Assembly: GCF_011742165.1 (NCBI RefSeq)
Contig: NZ_JAAQTO010000057.1
Coordinates: 1-62,701, forward strand
From: Billgrantia bachuensis
Lineage (GTDB): Bacteria > Pseudomonadota > Gammaproteobacteria > Pseudomonadales > Halomonadaceae
Reading direction: 5' to 3'
Length of the DNA: 62,701 nt
A program made the translations under genes and the position numbers. The notes under the pieces were generated by a model that saw nothing but the letters and a program-made list of their open reading frames with translations, made no database searches and was not told the DNA's origin. This document shows, one piece after another, positions 18,119-26,649 of this stretch (its first letter is position 1; the number at the start of each line of letters is the position of its first letter).

Positions 18119-18620
18119 CAAGAAAAACAACATCCGGCTGCCCCCGAGCCAACAACAATAACAAGGCATCAGGGAAGGCAGGGCCTGCGCCAATAACAAC
18201 AATGGCAGGCTGTGAAGAGGATGCGGCCAGGGGCAACAATGACAAGACGCCCCAGAAAGAGCCGCCCTTCGCTTTATTCGCCAACAACAACAATATCTGA
18301 GCGAAGCACCGGATCCATCAGGACGCGACGCGCCAACCCCGGCCCACAACAAGAACAACGGCCGCAAAAGCGCACCTTCGGCAACAACATCAACAAGCCG
18401 AAGGCAGGCATATCTCCTGTGCCGTCGTGGTTGGATTATTGTTTTGAATACGAGGCGGTCGCAACCAGGAACGTCAACAATCACAACAACACTGTTTGCC
18501 TGTGATTCTTGGTGACTGTGGTGCGTATTCAAGGCGATGCGCCATCACGAAGAAGAAACAGCCGCAAGGACGCAGCACCGTTTTGCTTGTCAGAGGAGGC
18601 CCAACGGCCTCCTCTTTTGC
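18119..18620 (+). ncRNA. crcZ: CrcZ-type Hfq/Crc-sequestering small RNA
   Basis: No credible protein is encoded between cbrB and pcnB. Instead the transcript from the sigma-54 promoter carries eight A-rich AAC/AAT-repeat motifs: 18123-18132, 18151-18164, 18192-18202, 18235-18245, 18283-18294, 18348-18359, 18383-18396 and 18476-18490. These are the AANAANAA-type sites that bind Hfq with Crc in Pseudomonas. Most lie in loops of local stems, for example CCTTCGGC/GCCGAAGG enclosing the seventh motif. The gene position, CbrB-type regulation and terminator match crcZ. At about 500 nt with eight motifs it appears larger than the Pseudomonas version (about 400 nt and five). Its role would be to titrate Hfq/Crc and relieve catabolite repression. 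Confidence 0.8.
18593..18618 (+). terminator. terminator of the CrcZ-type sRNA
   Basis: Nine-base perfect stem GAGGAGGCC/GGCCTCCTC with loop CAAC, followed by TTTTGCTTT. Confidence 0.88.
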
Positions 18621-18664
18621 TTTGTGTTCTCCTGCCAAGTCCTTACGGTGAACCCTCCGCCGCT

Positions 18665-18692
18665 TTGCAAGGTGTCGGCGGTCGGCTACACT
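18665..18692 (+). promoter_or_regulatory. candidate sigma-70 promoter of pcnB
   Basis: TTGCAA and TACACT separated by 16 bases, between the sRNA terminator and the pcnB start at 18729. Confidence 0.5.
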
Positions 18693-18728
18693 CTACAACT
18701 TTCGCACACTGCGAGTCGAAATCGCCGC

Positions 18729-20129
18729 ATGTTCAAAGGATTTACCCGCTTTCTGCAGAGCCCTGGCACGCACCTCAGGACACTCTTTGGCCCCCAGGAC
18801 GCTTCCGGAGGGCAGGCAGGCCCTCGAATCGTTCCCCGCGATCAACATCCCATTTCGCGCCAGCATTTCAGCGAGGCGGCACTGAAGGTGCTCTATCGCC
18901 TGCATAATGCCGGCTTCGAGGCGTACCTGGTGGGCGGCTGCATTCGCGACTCCCTGCTCGGCAAGATGCCCAAGGATTTCGACGTCGCCACCGATGCCAC
19001 GCCGGAGCAAGTGCGGGAGCTGTTCCGCAACTCGCGCATCATCGGGCGTCGCTTTCGCATCGTGCACGTGCGCTTCGGCCGCGAGGTGATAGAAGTCACG
19101 ACGTTTCGCGGCACCCACGGCGATGACCACGGCGATCATATCGCCCAGCAGTCGGAGCATGGCCTGCTGCTGCGCGACAACGTCTGGGGCAACATTCAGG
19201 AAGACGCCATTCGCCGCGACTTCACCGTCAATGCGATTTACTACAGCATTGCGGATTTCTCCATCCACGACTTCGCCGACGGCATGCGCGATATCGAGTC
19301 GCGCACCCTACGCCTGATCGGAGACCCCGCCGTTCGCTACCGCGAGGATCCGGTACGCATGCTGCGTGCGGTGCGCTTCGCGGCCAAACTCGATTTCCAT
19401 ATCGCACCGGACTCGGAAGCACCCATCACTGAGTTGGCGCCGCTGCTGCTGCAGATCCCGCCCGCCCGTCTGTTCGACGAAGTACTCAAGCTGTTCATGG
19501 CCGGCCATGGCGTGGAGACCTTCCACCTGCTGCGTCACTATGGCCTGTTCGCCATGCTCTTCCCCGAGACCGACGAGGCCATGGCCGAACTGCCCTGGGC
19601 CGAGCCGCTGATCGCGCACGCCCTGTCCAGCACCGACCGGCGAATACGCGAAGAGAAACCGGTGACGCCGGCCTTTCTCTTCGCCGCCCTGCTGTGGGGC
19701 CCCGTACAGCGCCGCCAGGCCGCGCTGGAAGCCGAGGGCATGCCACCCATACCGGCGCTGCAGCTGGCCTCGCAGCAAGTCCTGTCGCGCCAGCTGAAGC
19801 ACATCTCGATTCCCAAGCGTTTCAGCATGCCGATGCGCGATATCTGGGACCTGCAGCAACGCCTGCCCCAGCGACGCGGCAAGCGCGCCCTGCAGACCCG
19901 CGAGCACCCGCGCTTTCGTGCCGCCTACGACTTCCTGCTGCTGCGCGAGGCCGCCGGCGAGATCGAACCCGGCCTTGGCGACTGGTGGACGGCCTATCAG
20001 GAGGGTGACGAGCACGAGCAACGCCGCCTGCTGGAAAAGGCCGGCGCCGATGCCGACCCCGGCGGTAACAATTCCCGCCGCCGGCGCCCGCGCAAGCGTC
20101 GACGTCGGAGTTCCTCCGGCCACTCATGA
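18729..20129 (+). CDS. pcnB: poly(A) polymerase I
   Basis: Adds 3' poly(A) tails that promote RNA decay. The 466-residue product has the class II nucleotidyltransferase core (YLVGGCIRDSLLGKMPKDFDVAT, about 60-85) with its metal-binding DxD, the RRF.IVHV segment, REDPVRMLRAVRFAAKL, and a basic C-terminus (RRRRPRKRRRR) typical of PcnB rather than CCA-adding enzyme. ATG 18729 (MFKGFTRF) was chosen by family length; its ribosome site is weak. The stop overlaps folK by 4 bases. Confidence 0.95.
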   Translation: MFKGFTRFLQSPGTHLRTLFGPQDASGGQAGPRIVPRDQHPISRQHFSEAALKVLYRLHNAGFEAYLVGGCIRDSLLGKMPKDFDVATDATPEQVRELFRNSRIIGRRFRIVHVRFGREVIEVTTFRGTHGDDHGDHIAQQSEHGLLLRDNVWGNIQEDAIRRDFTVNAIYYSIADFSIHDFADGMRDIESRTLRLIGDPAVRYREDPVRMLRAVRFAAKLDFHIAPDSEAPITELAPLLLQIPPARLFDEVLKLFMAGHGVETFHLLRHYGLFAMLFPETDEAMAELPWAEPLIAHALSSTDRRIREEKPVTPAFLFAALLWGPVQRRQAALEAEGMPPIPALQLASQQVLSRQLKHISIPKRFSMPMRDIWDLQQRLPQRRGKRALQTREHPRFRAAYDFLLLREAAGEIEPGLGDWWTAYQEGDEHEQRRLLEKAGADADPGGNNSRRRRPRKRRRRSSSGHS

Positions 20130-20629
20130 TACCGCCCGTCGACGTGTATGTCGGGCTCGGCAGCAACCTCGACGACCCGGTCGCTCAGGTCCGCCGAGCG
20201 CTCGATGAACTCGGCACCCTGCCCCTGACCGAGCGCATCGCCGCATCGCGGCTGTATGCCAGCCGCCCGGTCGGTCCTCAAGACCAGCCGAATTTCATCA
20301 ATGCCGTCGCTCTTCTGCGTACTCGCCTCTCTCCGCTGGCCCTGCTCGATCAATTGCAGGCCCTGGAGCAGCGTCATCACCGGATTCGCCAGCGCCACTG
20401 GGGGCCCCGCACCCTCGACCTCGACCTGCTACTGTACGGAAACGAGACCCTGAAGCTGGTACGCCTGCAGGTGCCGCACCGCGAGATGGCGTCGCGCGCT
20501 TTCGTGCTGCTGCCACTCGTCGAGCTGGCGCCGCGGTTGCAATTACCCGACGGGCGTCGCATTGCGGAACTGGCGGGAGCACTCGACGCGGCTGGCGAGG
20601 TCGAAGTGTTACCTGACGACGCGAACTGA
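20126..20629 (+). CDS. folK: 6-hydroxymethyl-7,8-dihydropterin pyrophosphokinase
   Basis: Transfers pyrophosphate from ATP to hydroxymethyl-dihydropterin in folate synthesis, the step before FolP. The 167-residue protein has YVGLGSNL, the pterin-site region SRLYASRPVG, and the HPPK signature RHWGPRTLDLDLLLYG. It starts inside the pcnB stop (ATGA). pcnB-folK-panB linkage is common in gammaproteobacteria. Confidence 0.96.
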   Translation: MIPPVDVYVGLGSNLDDPVAQVRRALDELGTLPLTERIAASRLYASRPVGPQDQPNFINAVALLRTRLSPLALLDQLQALEQRHHRIRQRHWGPRTLDLDLLLYGNETLKLVRLQVPHREMASRAFVLLPLVELAPRLQLPDGRRIAELAGALDAAGEVEVLPDDAN

Positions 20630-20638
20630 GGGGCGAGG

Positions 20639-20675
20639 TGTTACCAGTCGACACGACCGTCGTATTCTGGTAACA
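20639..20675. promoter_or_regulatory. TGTTACCAG dyad upstream of panB
   Basis: TGTTACCAG (20639-20647) and CTGGTAACA (20667-20675) are perfect inverted arms around 19 bases; another TGTTACC lies at 20607-20613 inside folK. Candidate operator controlling panB, or an RNA hairpin. The half-site is the same as the one in front of the CrcZ-type gene. Confidence 0.55.
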
Positions 20676-20739
20676 ATCACGCGCAGCACCGGCGCTAGAA
20701 GCTCCACGCCGGTCGCCCGAGTCACAATGAGAGCATGCC

Positions 20740-21531
20740 ATGAAATCCGTCACGCTAAGCACACTGCAGGCCTACAAGCACGCAGGTGAAACCTTCAGTT
20801 GCCTGACCGCCTACGATGCGTCCTTCGCGCGTACCATCGCCGAAGCGGGTATCGAGGTCATGCTGGTTGGCGATTCGCTGGGCATGGTGCTGCAGGGCCA
20901 CACCAGCACGCTGCCGGTGACCCTCGACGACATCTGCTACCACACTCGCTGCGTGGCAGGTGCCAAGGGGGCGAGCCTGTTGATGGCCGACCTTCCCTTC
21001 ATGAGCAATGCCACTACCGAGCGCATGCTGAATGACGCTGCCGAACTGATGCGCGCCGGCGCCGAGATGGTCAAGGTCGAGGGCGAAGCCTGGATGGCCG
21101 ACGGTATCCGCGAAATGACCCGCCGCGGGGTACCGGTATGTGCCCACCTGGGCCTGACACCCCAGACCGTTTACCAGCTCGGTGGCTACAAGGTACAAGG
21201 CCGCGACGCCGAGCGCGCCGAGCAGATCCTTGCCGATGCCCGCACCCTGGTCGATGCGGGCGCTTCGGTCATCCTGCTCGAGTGCGTGCCGGCAAGCCTG
21301 GGCAAGATCATCACCGAGGCCCTCGACGTGCCCGTGATCGGCATCGGCGCCGGTCCTGACACGGATGGCCAGATTCTCGTCATGCACGACGTGCTCGGCG
21401 TCACTCACGGCCGCACGCCACGCTTCGTCAAGAACTTCATGGCCGAGACCGACGACATCGCCGGTGCGTTTCGCCGCTACCACGAGGACGTCAAGGCGCG
21501 TCGCTTCCCGGCCGAGGAACACAGTTTCTAG
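20740..21531 (+). CDS. panB: 3-methyl-2-oxobutanoate hydroxymethyltransferase
   Basis: Makes ketopantoate from ketoisovalerate and methylene-tetrahydrofolate, the first step of pantothenate synthesis. The 263-residue TIM barrel shows LTAYDASFARTIAEAG, MLVGDSLGMVLQGH with its metal-binding Asp, DLPFMSN, the catalytic Glu region LLECVP, and GIGAGPDTDGQILV. The length is typical. It heads panB-panC-panD, with 30 and 31 bases between genes. Confidence 0.97.
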   Translation: MKSVTLSTLQAYKHAGETFSCLTAYDASFARTIAEAGIEVMLVGDSLGMVLQGHTSTLPVTLDDICYHTRCVAGAKGASLLMADLPFMSNATTERMLNDAAELMRAGAEMVKVEGEAWMADGIREMTRRGVPVCAHLGLTPQTVYQLGGYKVQGRDAERAEQILADARTLVDAGASVILLECVPASLGKIITEALDVPVIGIGAGPDTDGQILVMHDVLGVTHGRTPRFVKNFMAETDDIAGAFRRYHEDVKARRFPAEEHSF

Positions 21532-21561
21532 TTCCTTTCGTCCCTTTCAGGAGGCCCGCTG

Positions 21562-22410
21562 ATGCGTACCCTGCGAGACATTCCTGCGCTGCGTGAAACC
21601 CTCGGCGAATACCGTCGCCGTGGACAGCGCATCGGGCTGGTGCCGACCATGGGCAATCTCCATGCCGGCCACTTGGCACTGGTGAATACTGCCCGCCAGC
21701 ATGCCGACGTGGTCGTGGCCACCATTTTCGTCAACCCGCTGCAGTTCGGTGCGGGTGAGGATCTCGACGCCTATCCGCGCACCTTGGCCGACGACCAGGC
21801 GAAGCTGGAAGCCTCCGGTTGCGACCTGCTGTTCACTCCCAGTGTCGCCACTCTCTACCCGCGTGGCCTCGGCGATCAGACCCGTGTCTGCGTCCCTGCC
21901 GTCAGCGAGGGGCTCTGTGGCAGCTCGCGGCCCGGGCATTTCGACGGTGTCTCTACCGTGGTCAGCATCCTGTTCAATCTGGTGCAGCCCGACGTTGCCT
22001 GCTTCGGCGAAAAGGACTATCAGCAGCTGGCCGTGATCCGCAAGCTGGTCGAGGACTTGCATTTTCCCATCGAGATCGTCGGCGTACCCATCGTGCGGGC
22101 CGAGGATGGCCTGGCGCTTTCATCGCGTAACGGCTATCTCGACACCACCGCGCGCGCCACCGCCCCCGAACTGCAGCGCACCCTGGCCGCATTGCGCGAG
22201 GCGCTCGAAGCCGGCGAGCCCGTCGAAACGACGCTCGAGGTCGGCCTGGCTCGGCTGCGCGAGGCCGGTTTCGAGACTGATTACCTGGAGCTGCGCGCCG
22301 CCGACCTGGGGCCGATAGCGTCCGACACCCGCGAGGCCGTGCTGCTCACCGCCGCCCGCCTGGGCACGACTCGCCTGATCGACAACCTGACCCTGACCCT
22401 GCCGCGCTGA
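21562..22410 (+). CDS. panC: pantothenate synthetase
   Basis: ATP-dependent ligation of pantoate and beta-alanine. The 282-residue protein has VPTMGNLHAGHLALV (HIGH-like motif, about 27-41), FVNPLQFG, the CFGEKDYQQL loop, and ALSSRNGYL, which is the KMSKS-equivalent. GGAGG lies 8-9 bases before the ATG. It is downstream of panB. Confidence 0.97.
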   Translation: MRTLRDIPALRETLGEYRRRGQRIGLVPTMGNLHAGHLALVNTARQHADVVVATIFVNPLQFGAGEDLDAYPRTLADDQAKLEASGCDLLFTPSVATLYPRGLGDQTRVCVPAVSEGLCGSSRPGHFDGVSTVVSILFNLVQPDVACFGEKDYQQLAVIRKLVEDLHFPIEIVGVPIVRAEDGLALSSRNGYLDTTARATAPELQRTLAALREALEAGEPVETTLEVGLARLREAGFETDYLELRAADLGPIASDTREAVLLTAARLGTTRLIDNLTLTLPR

Positions 22411-22441
22411 GGCGGCAAGTACCTCGGAGGAAAAAATCCGC

Positions 22442-22822
22442 ATGTTCACCGTCATGCTCAAGGCCAAGCTGCACATGGCCCGTGTCACTCATGCCGTGCT
22501 CAACTACGAAGGCTCCTGCGCCATCGACGGCGAACTGCTGGACATGTCCGGCATCCGCGAGAACGAGCAGATCCAGATCTACAACGTCGAGAACGGCCAG
22601 CGTTTCACCACCTATGCCATTCGCGCCGAAGAGGGCTCGCAGGTCATCTCGATCAACGGCGCCGCCGCGCACCTGGCAGGCCCCGGCGACCGTGTGATCA
22701 TTTGCAGCTATGCTCACTACAGCGAGGCCGAGTTGGAGAACCACCAGCCGCGTCTCGTCTACCTGCAGGAAGGCAACGTCGTCAGCCATACCAGCAATGC
22801 CATTCCCGTCCAGCTCGCCTGA
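22442..22822 (+). CDS. panD: aspartate 1-decarboxylase proenzyme
   Basis: Pyruvoyl enzyme making beta-alanine from aspartate. The 126-residue proenzyme carries the self-cleavage site Gly24-Ser25 within YEGSC; the numbering matches E. coli PanD when ATG 22442 is used. The catalytic Tyr/Arg neighbourhood (THAVLNYEG, about 16-24) and NGAAAHL are present. GGAGG is about 12 bases upstream. Having all three pan genes together is tidier than in E. coli, where panD is close but separated from panBC. Confidence 0.97.
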   Translation: MFTVMLKAKLHMARVTHAVLNYEGSCAIDGELLDMSGIRENEQIQIYNVENGQRFTTYAIRAEEGSQVISINGAAAHLAGPGDRVIICSYAHYSEAELENHQPRLVYLQEGNVVSHTSNAIPVQLA

Positions 22823-22875
22823 CGGCCCGGCAAAGCGGCTGGCGGCGCGTATGGGGCCATCTCCGCATGAGGCAT

Positions 22876-22905
22876 TGCCGCAGCGCACAATAGTCGCCTA
22901 TGCTG
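22876..22905 (+). promoter_or_regulatory. candidate sigma-70 promoter of the thiolase gene
   Basis: TTGCCG and TATGCT with an 18-base spacer, 37 bases before the thiolase start. Confidence 0.4.
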
Positions 22906-22941
22906 GTCCCCTCAGCGTCTGAACGACTCAGGAGAATTCCA

Positions 22942-24117
22942 ATGCAAGATGTGGTGATCGTAGCCGCTCGTCGTACCGCCATCGGCGCTTTCGGGGGGTC
23001 GCTCGCCGGCATCCCCGCCAGTGACCTCGGTGCGCTGGTGATCAAGGACATCCTGGCCTCCACCGGCGTGGCCCCCGACCAGGTCGACGAGGTGCTGCTC
23101 GGTCAGGTGCTCACTGCCGGCGTGGGCCAGAACCCGGCGCGTCAGGCCGCCATCAAGGCCGGCCTGCCCGCGGCCGTACCCGCCATGACCATCAACAAGG
23201 TGTGCGGCTCCGGCCTCAAGGCACTGCACCTGGCGACCCAAGCGATTCGCTGCGGCGACGCCGAACTGATCCTCGCCGGCGGCCAGGAGAACATGTCCGC
23301 CTCGCCCCACGTACTGCCCAACTCGCGCAACGGCCAGCGCATGGGCGACTGGAAAGCCATCGACACCATGGTTCACGACGGCCTGTGGGATGCCTTCAAC
23401 GATTTCCACATGGGCATCACCGCCGAGAACCTCGCCGAGAAGTACGGTATCACTAGAGAGGCCATGGACGAGTTCGCCGCCGCCTCGCAGCAGAAGGCCG
23501 CCGCGGCCATCCGCGAAGGACGCTTCAAGGGCCAGATCGTCCCCGTGGAAATTCCCCAGCGCAAGGGCGATCCGGTGGTCTTCGATACCGATGAGAACCC
23601 GCGGGAAGTGACCGCCGACAAACTCGGCACCATGAAGCCCGCCTTCAAGAAGGACGGCACCGTCACCGCAGGCAACGCCTCCTCGATCAACGACGGCGCC
23701 GCCGTGGTGATGATCTGTTCCGCCGACAAGGCTCGCGAGCTCGGCCTCGAGCCGCTGGCGCGCATCGCCGCCTATTCAAATGCCGGCGTCGATCCCGCCA
23801 TCATGGGCATCGGCCCGGCACCGGCTACCCGCCGCTGCCTGGAGAAGGCCGGCTGGAGCCTGGACGACCTCGACCTGGTCGAAGCCAACGAAGCCTTCGC
23901 TGCCCAGGCGCTTTCGGTCAACAAGGAACTCGGCTGGGATACCTCCAAGGTCAACGTCAACGGCGGCGCCATTGCCCTTGGTCACCCCATCGGCGCCTCC
24001 GGCTGCCGCGTGCTGGTCTCGCTGCTGCACGAGATGATCGCTCGCGACGCCAAGAAGGGCCTGGCGACGCTGTGTATCGGCGGCGGGCAGGGGGTCGCCC
24101 TCGCAATTGAGAGGTGA
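22942..24117 (+). CDS. acetyl-CoA C-acetyltransferase (thiolase)
   Basis: Biosynthetic-type thiolase that condenses two acetyl-CoA to acetoacetyl-CoA, as in polyhydroxybutyrate or acetoacetate pathways. The 391-residue protein has the acyl-accepting Cys in NKVCGSGLKA (about 88), the GHPIGASG histidine motif and the second catalytic Cys in LCIGGGQG. It could be phaA or atoB; no phaB, phaC or fatty-acid genes flank it, so I give no symbol. AGGAG precedes the ATG. It stands alone between panD and a convergent pnp. Confidence 0.93.
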   Translation: MQDVVIVAARRTAIGAFGGSLAGIPASDLGALVIKDILASTGVAPDQVDEVLLGQVLTAGVGQNPARQAAIKAGLPAAVPAMTINKVCGSGLKALHLATQAIRCGDAELILAGGQENMSASPHVLPNSRNGQRMGDWKAIDTMVHDGLWDAFNDFHMGITAENLAEKYGITREAMDEFAAASQQKAAAAIREGRFKGQIVPVEIPQRKGDPVVFDTDENPREVTADKLGTMKPAFKKDGTVTAGNASSINDGAAVVMICSADKARELGLEPLARIAAYSNAGVDPAIMGIGPAPATRRCLEKAGWSLDDLDLVEANEAFAAQALSVNKELGWDTSKVNVNGGAIALGHPIGASGCRVLVSLLHEMIARDAKKGLATLCIGGGQGVALAIER

Positions 24118-24177
24118 GAAAACCCTGATACATTGCTGCGCTCGATATCCTGACCGCCGGCGGTGCTCGGAATCCTC

Positions 24178-24193
24178 ATGTAGCGGGCTACAT
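24178..24193. repeat. ATGTAGC/GCTACAT inverted repeat after the thiolase gene
   Basis: Perfect 7-base arms around GG in the 160-base untranslated stretch between thiolase and its terminator. It is flanked by a CCGCCGGCGG palindrome (24153-24162). It resembles a dispersed intergenic element but occurs once here. Confidence 0.45.
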
Positions 24194-24277
24194 TCCGGTT
24201 CCTGCGCTCCGGCGGCGATCAGCCTCTCATCGCTCGCAACATGAATCAGCGCTTCCTCTTATAAGAGACGTCTACGA

Positions 24278-24314
24278 AACTGCCCCCACGGCCAGGCCAT
24301 GGGGGCAGTTCGCT
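24278..24314. terminator. bidirectional terminator between thiolase and pnp
   Basis: Eleven-base perfect stem AACTGCCCCCA/TGGGGGCAGTT between two convergent genes, with TTTT shortly after on the plus side. Confidence 0.75.
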
Positions 24315-24333
24315 TTTCGGCGTCGAGTGGCGC

Positions 24334-26466
24334 TTACAGCGCGGCCTCGGTCTGTTCGGATTCGAAGGCGGCCTTCTCTTCCGGCGTGATCTCCTTGATG
24401 GTGAGCTTCACGCGATTGCGGTTGTCGATGTCGAGAACCTTGACCACCACCTCGTCACCCTCGTTGAGGAAATCGCGCACGTCGTTGACCCGCTCGGGCA
24501 CGATCTGCGAGATGTGCACCAGGCCGTCGGTGCCCGGCATGATGTTGACGAAGGCACCGAAGTCGGCGATGCGCACTACCTTGCCGCGGTAGAGCTTGCC
24601 GATCTCGGCTTCGGCAGTGATCGACAGCACGATGTCGATGGCCTTCTTGGCCGCCGCCTTGTCCTCGGCGTAGATGCGCACCGTGCCATCGTCGTCCAGG
24701 TCGATGGAGGCGCCGGTATCCTCGCAGATCTTGCGGATGGTGGCGCCGCCTTTGCCGATGACGTCGCGGATTTTCTCCGGGTCGATCTTGATGGTGGCCA
24801 TGGAGGGCGCGTTCTCGGAAACCTCGGCGCGGCTCTGGCCGATCACCGTGTTCATCTGCTCGAGAATGTGCAGACGGGCATCGTGGGCCTGCTGCAAGGC
24901 GATCTCCATGATCTCCTCGTTGATACCCTCGATCTTGATGTCCATCTGCAGAGCGGTGACGCCGGCGGCCGAACCGGCCACCTTGAAATCCATATCGCCC
25001 AGATGGTCCTCGTCACCGAGAATGTCGGTGAGTACGGCGAAACCGTCATCGTCCTTCACCAGGCCCATGGCGATGCCCGCCACCGGCGCCTTCATCGGCA
25101 CGCCGGCATCCATCAGCGCCAGTGAAGCACCGCACACCGACGCCATGGAGCTGGAGCCATTGGATTCGGTGATCTCGGAGACCACGCGGATGGTGTAGGG
25201 GAAATCCGCCTCGTCGGGCAGCATGGCCTGCACACCGCGGCGCGCCAGGCGTCCGTGGCCGATCTCGCGGCGCTTGGGGCCGCCCATGAAGCCGGCCTCG
25301 CCCACGCTGTAGGGCGGGAAGTTGTAATGCAGCAGGAAGCGGTCCTTGCGCTCGCCCTCCAGCGATTCGATCAACTGAGCGTCGCGCAGGGTGCCCAGGG
25401 TCGCGATGACGATCGCCTGGGTCTCGCCGCGGGTGAAGATCGCCGAACCGTGGGTCTTGGGCAGGCTGCCCACCTCGATGGCCAGAGGCCGTACGGTCTT
25501 CTGGTCGCGACCGTCGATGCGCGGCTCACCCTTGACCACTCGCGAGCGCACCACCTTCTTCTCGAGGCCGGCGAAGGCACCCTTGACCTCGTCGGCGTCG
25601 AACTGCCCTTCTTCCTCACCGGCCAGTTGCTCCACCGCCTGCTCCTTGAGCACGGCGAGGGTGTCCTGGCGGGCCATCTTGTCGGTAATGCGGTAGGCTT
25701 CGCCGACCTTGGCTTCGAAGCCCGCGGCGACGGCCTGCTTGAGTGCAGTATTCTCGGCAGGCGGCTGCCAGTCCCACTTGGGCTTGCCGGCTTCGGCGGC
25801 GAGCTCGTTGATGGCCGTGATGGCCACCTGCATCTCCTGGTGACCATAGAGCACGGCCCCCAGCATCTCGTCCTCGAGCAGCTCATCGGCCTCGGACTCG
25901 ACCATCAGCACGGCCTTCTCGGTGCCGGCGACGACCATGTCCAGCTCGGAGTTGGCCAGCTCTTCCACGGTGGGATTGAGGAAATACCCTTTGTCCTCGT
26001 CGAAGCCGACACGGGCGGCGCCGATGGGACCCTTGAACGGCACGCCGGAGATCGACAGTGCCGCGGAGGTGCCGAGCATGGCGGCGATGTCGGGGTCATG
26101 GTTGCGATCGGTGGAGAGCACCGTACAGATGACCTGCACCTCGTTCATGAAGCCCTTGGGAAACAGCGGGCGAATCGGGCGGTCGATCAACCGCGAGGTG
26201 AGGGTCTCCTTCTCGGTGGGGCGCCCCTCACGCTTGAAGAAGCCGCCGGGGATCTTGCCCACGGCGTAGGTCTTCTCCTGATAGAACACCGCCAGGGGGA
26301 AGAAGTCCTGGCCTGGCTTGACATCTTTCTTGGCTACCACGGTGCACAGCACCACGGTGTCGTCCATGGTGACCATGACGGCAGCTGTGGCCTGGCGGGC
26401 GATGCGCCCGGTTTCCAGGGTGACGGTGCTGCGACCGTACTGAAACGTTTTCTTGACCGGATTCAC
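24334..26466 (-). CDS. pnp: polyribonucleotide nucleotidyltransferase
   Basis: Phosphorolytic 3'-5' exoribonuclease of the degradosome. It contains two RNase PH domains (about 1-210 and 320-545; active-site region GDMDFKVAGSAAGVTALQMDIK), a KH domain (IDPEKIRDVIGKGGATI) and an S1 domain (GKVVRIADFGAFVNI). I chose a GTG start at 26466 because GAAGGAAG sits 8 bases upstream and the result is 710 residues, matching E. coli (711). The in-frame ATG 26496 has no ribosome site. It lies 190 bases downstream of rpsO, the conserved order. Confidence 0.96.
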   Translation of the reverse strand: MNPVKKTFQYGRSTVTLETGRIARQATAAVMVTMDDTVVLCTVVAKKDVKPGQDFFPLAVFYQEKTYAVGKIPGGFFKREGRPTEKETLTSRLIDRPIRPLFPKGFMNEVQVICTVLSTDRNHDPDIAAMLGTSAALSISGVPFKGPIGAARVGFDEDKGYFLNPTVEELANSELDMVVAGTEKAVLMVESEADELLEDEMLGAVLYGHQEMQVAITAINELAAEAGKPKWDWQPPAENTALKQAVAAGFEAKVGEAYRITDKMARQDTLAVLKEQAVEQLAGEEEGQFDADEVKGAFAGLEKKVVRSRVVKGEPRIDGRDQKTVRPLAIEVGSLPKTHGSAIFTRGETQAIVIATLGTLRDAQLIESLEGERKDRFLLHYNFPPYSVGEAGFMGGPKRREIGHGRLARRGVQAMLPDEADFPYTIRVVSEITESNGSSSMASVCGASLALMDAGVPMKAPVAGIAMGLVKDDDGFAVLTDILGDEDHLGDMDFKVAGSAAGVTALQMDIKIEGINEEIMEIALQQAHDARLHILEQMNTVIGQSRAEVSENAPSMATIKIDPEKIRDVIGKGGATIRKICEDTGASIDLDDDGTVRIYAEDKAAAKKAIDIVLSITAEAEIGKLYRGKVVRIADFGAFVNIMPGTDGLVHISQIVPERVNDVRDFLNEGDEVVVKVLDIDNRNRVKLTIKEITPEEKAAFESEQTEAAL

Positions 26467-26585
26467 GGCGACTTCCTTCAACTTGTCTCTACTCATGTAT
26501 GGGTCGTTTTTGACTCGGCGACCATTTTAGGGGTTGACGCGCGCGAGAGCCACCTATACGGCCGTTTTCACCCTGACAAACGCAA

Positions 26586-26612
26586 AACGGGCAGCCCAAG
26601 GGGCTACCCGTT
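26586..26612 (-). terminator. stem-loop between rpsO and pnp
   Basis: Twelve-base stem (one G-U pair on the minus transcript) with a 3-base loop, followed by TT. It may partially terminate rpsO transcripts or act as an RNase III-type processing site in the pnp leader, as known in E. coli. Confidence 0.65.
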
Positions 26613-26630
26613 CAATGACCAAGAAAAGGT

Positions 26631-26649
26631 GCATTCGCGTTGCGAATGC
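26631..26649 (-). other. hairpin immediately after rpsO
   Basis: GCATTCGC/GCGAATGC with a 3-base loop, 8 bases past the rpsO stop on the minus strand. A T run lies on the plus side, so as a minus-strand element it more likely protects or marks the rpsO 3' end. Confidence 0.5.

Noticed and set aside
18097..18505. Short open frames within the CrcZ-type region
   Set aside because: They translate A-rich repeats into Asn-rich peptides, lack ribosome sites and cut across the hairpins.
20676..20739. A sigma-54 promoter for panB under CbrB control
   Set aside because: No GG-N10-GC pair is present between the dyad and the panB start.
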